Translations under genes and position numbers: made by a program
Part shown: piece by piece, positions 63,065 through 64,000 of the stretch
Position numbering within the stretch: position 1 is the stretch's first letter
How the letters are laid out: each line of letters opens with the position of its first letter
Assembly (NCBI RefSeq): GCF_014837295.1
Contig: NZ_JACYHB010000014.1
Location: forward strand, 57,088 to 121,087
DNA from: Cellulosimicrobium arenosum
GTDB taxonomy: Bacteria; Actinomycetota; Actinomycetes; Actinomycetales; Cellulomonadaceae
Direction: 5' to 3'
Length of the DNA stretch: 64,000 bases
The notes under the pieces: generated by a model
What the model was told of the DNA's origin: nothing
Databases searched by the model: none
The model's input: the letters and a program-made list of their open reading frames with translations, nothing else

Positions 63065-63958
63065 ATGGCCGCGACCGGTGCCCCGATCAGGGTGCCGGTC
63101 GCGGTGGCGTGCAGGGTCCTGGGCCGCTCGACCCAGGGGTACTACAAGTGGCTCAAGGACCCCGTGTCTGCCCGAGACTGGGACGACGCCCACCTCATCG
63201 ACGTGCTCTACGACCTGCACGCCGACGACGCGACCCTGGGCTACCGGTTCCTCACCGACGAGCTGGCCGACGAGCTGGCCGACGAGCGCCAGATCACCGT
63301 CGGGGAGAACCGCGTGCACCGGCTGTGCCGGGTCGCGGGCATCACCGCCTCACACCACAAGAAGCGCGGCACGACGGGCAAGGCAGGTCCAGCACCGCAC
63401 GACGACCTGCTCGCCGTGGTCGACGAGCACGGCGTGGTCCGGCACGAGTTCAGCGCCACCGCCCCGAACCAGGTCTGGCTGTGGGACATCTCCGAGCACC
63501 CCACCCGGCAGGGCAAGCTCTACATCTGCGCGATCAAGGACGTGTTCTCCAACAAGATCGTCGGCTACTCCATCGACTCGCGGATGAAGGCGTCCCTCGC
63601 CATGGCCGCGATGCGCAACGCGATCGCACTGCGCTCACCGGCCGAGACCATCTGTCACTCCGACCGCGGCGGTCAGTTCCGGGCGAAGAAGGTACAGCGG
63701 CTCCTGACCAACAACCACCTGGTCGGGTCGATGGGCCGCTCCTACGGTGCCGGCGACAACGCCAGCATGGAGAGCTTCTTCAGCCTGCTGCAGAAGAACG
63801 TCCTGGACACCCGACGCTGGGACACCCGCGAAGACCTCCGCCTCGCGGTCGTGACCTGGATCGAGACCAAGTACAACCGTCGACGCCGTCAGCGCGGCCT
63901 CGGCAGACTCACCCCGGTCGAGTTTGAGATGATCTACCGGACCGCAGACGCGGCCTGA
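63065..63958 (+). CDS. IS3-family transposase OrfB (DDE integrase domain)
   Basis: 297 residues from the ATG at 63065; in practice probably made as OrfAB by frameshift. DDE residues are seen in VWLWDISEH, CHSDRGGQF and ASMESFFSLLQ. An HTH_21 part (YRFLTDELADELADERQITVGENRVHRLCR) carries a duplicated DELA unit. The C-terminus has the rve_3 motif LGRLTPVEFEMIY. The frame is intact, so the element may be active. Confidence 0.92.
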   Translation: MAATGAPIRVPVAVACRVLGRSTQGYYKWLKDPVSARDWDDAHLIDVLYDLHADDATLGYRFLTDELADELADERQITVGENRVHRLCRVAGITASHHKKRGTTGKAGPAPHDDLLAVVDEHGVVRHEFSATAPNQVWLWDISEHPTRQGKLYICAIKDVFSNKIVGYSIDSRMKASLAMAAMRNAIALRSPAETICHSDRGGQFRAKKVQRLLTNNHLVGSMGRSYGAGDNASMESFFSLLQKNVLDTRRWDTREDLRLAVVTWIETKYNRRRRQRGLGRLTPVEFEMIYRTADAA

Positions 63959-64000
63959 CTACCGCACACCCCGAGTGTCAACCAGACCGGGGGCAGACCC

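Larger units (their letters stand above)
62690..64000 (+). mobile_element. Complete IS3-family insertion sequence
   Basis: Terminal inverted repeats of 26 bases (62690-62715 and 63975-64000) agree at 23 positions; the left one begins GGGTCTGCCCC. Between them are orfA and orfB in overlapping frames with a -1 frameshift signal. Length is about 1311 bases, usual for IS3 elements. The right end coincides with the window end, so target duplications cannot be tested. Confidence 0.9.

Overview
The window is very GC-rich, with tightly packed operons, 4-base ATGA/GTGA overlaps and frequent GTG starts. Together with GlnR-type boxes, a KmtR-like and a CmtR-like metal sensor, an actinobacterial contractile injection cluster and a secreted GH43 arabinan/xylan enzyme, this points to a high-GC actinobacterium, probably Micrococcales near Cellulomonadaceae/Promicromonosporaceae (inference). 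No rRNA, tRNA or CRISPR array was seen.

Layout. 0-1 kb: edge of a CopD-like membrane gene and a PPOX/F420-type flavoprotein. 1.2-6.8 kb: one + strand operon, MoxR ATPase, DUF58, small membrane protein, two VWA membrane proteins and an acidic TPR-like membrane protein. 7-10 kb: a secreted LamG/Ig/GH43 glycosidase behind a promoter with a LacI-type operator. 10-22.4 kb: assimilatory nitrate/nitrite block on the - strand (narK, nasA, FAD/BFD electron-transfer subunit; then nirB, nirD, cysG, a HemD-like/NnaR-type regulator, sirohydrochlorin chelatase), with a four-part GlnR box in front of nirB. 22.6-26.3 kb: 2-oxoacid dehydrogenase E1 alpha, E1 beta and E2, with three phased 14-bp operator palindromes upstream. 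26.5-28 kb: small membrane protein and HisC-type aminotransferase. 28-44.2 kb: extracellular-type contractile injection system (sheath, two tubes, LysM adaptor, VgrG-like spike, gp25, baseplate J, tail protein I, a 1107-residue Pro/Ala protein, a zinc-ribbon/discoidin protein) next to a large BTAD/SARP regulator on the opposite strand.

44.3-62.3 kb looks like an acquired metal-resistance island. It begins with fused remnants of a transposition ATPase and a cysteine-rich copper-storage protein. It then carries DUF6153, DUF305 and BNR lipoproteins, an NlpC/P60 hydrolase under a c-di-AMP riboswitch, kmtR-cdf, an eight-gene complex I-like membrane module lacking the NADH arm, a second DUF305 protein, cmtR-cadD and merA/merR. 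A complete IS3-family element with a -1 frameshift site closes the window.

The two most unusual things are (1) a family of eight dispersed 42-bp palindromes, each exactly 14 codons, all read in the same phase, sitting in linkers or tails of four genes between 12.9 and 23.8 kb; and (2) the orphan complex I-like module (NuoA, a His-rich degenerate B/D-like protein, H, J, K, L, M, N) inside the metal island.
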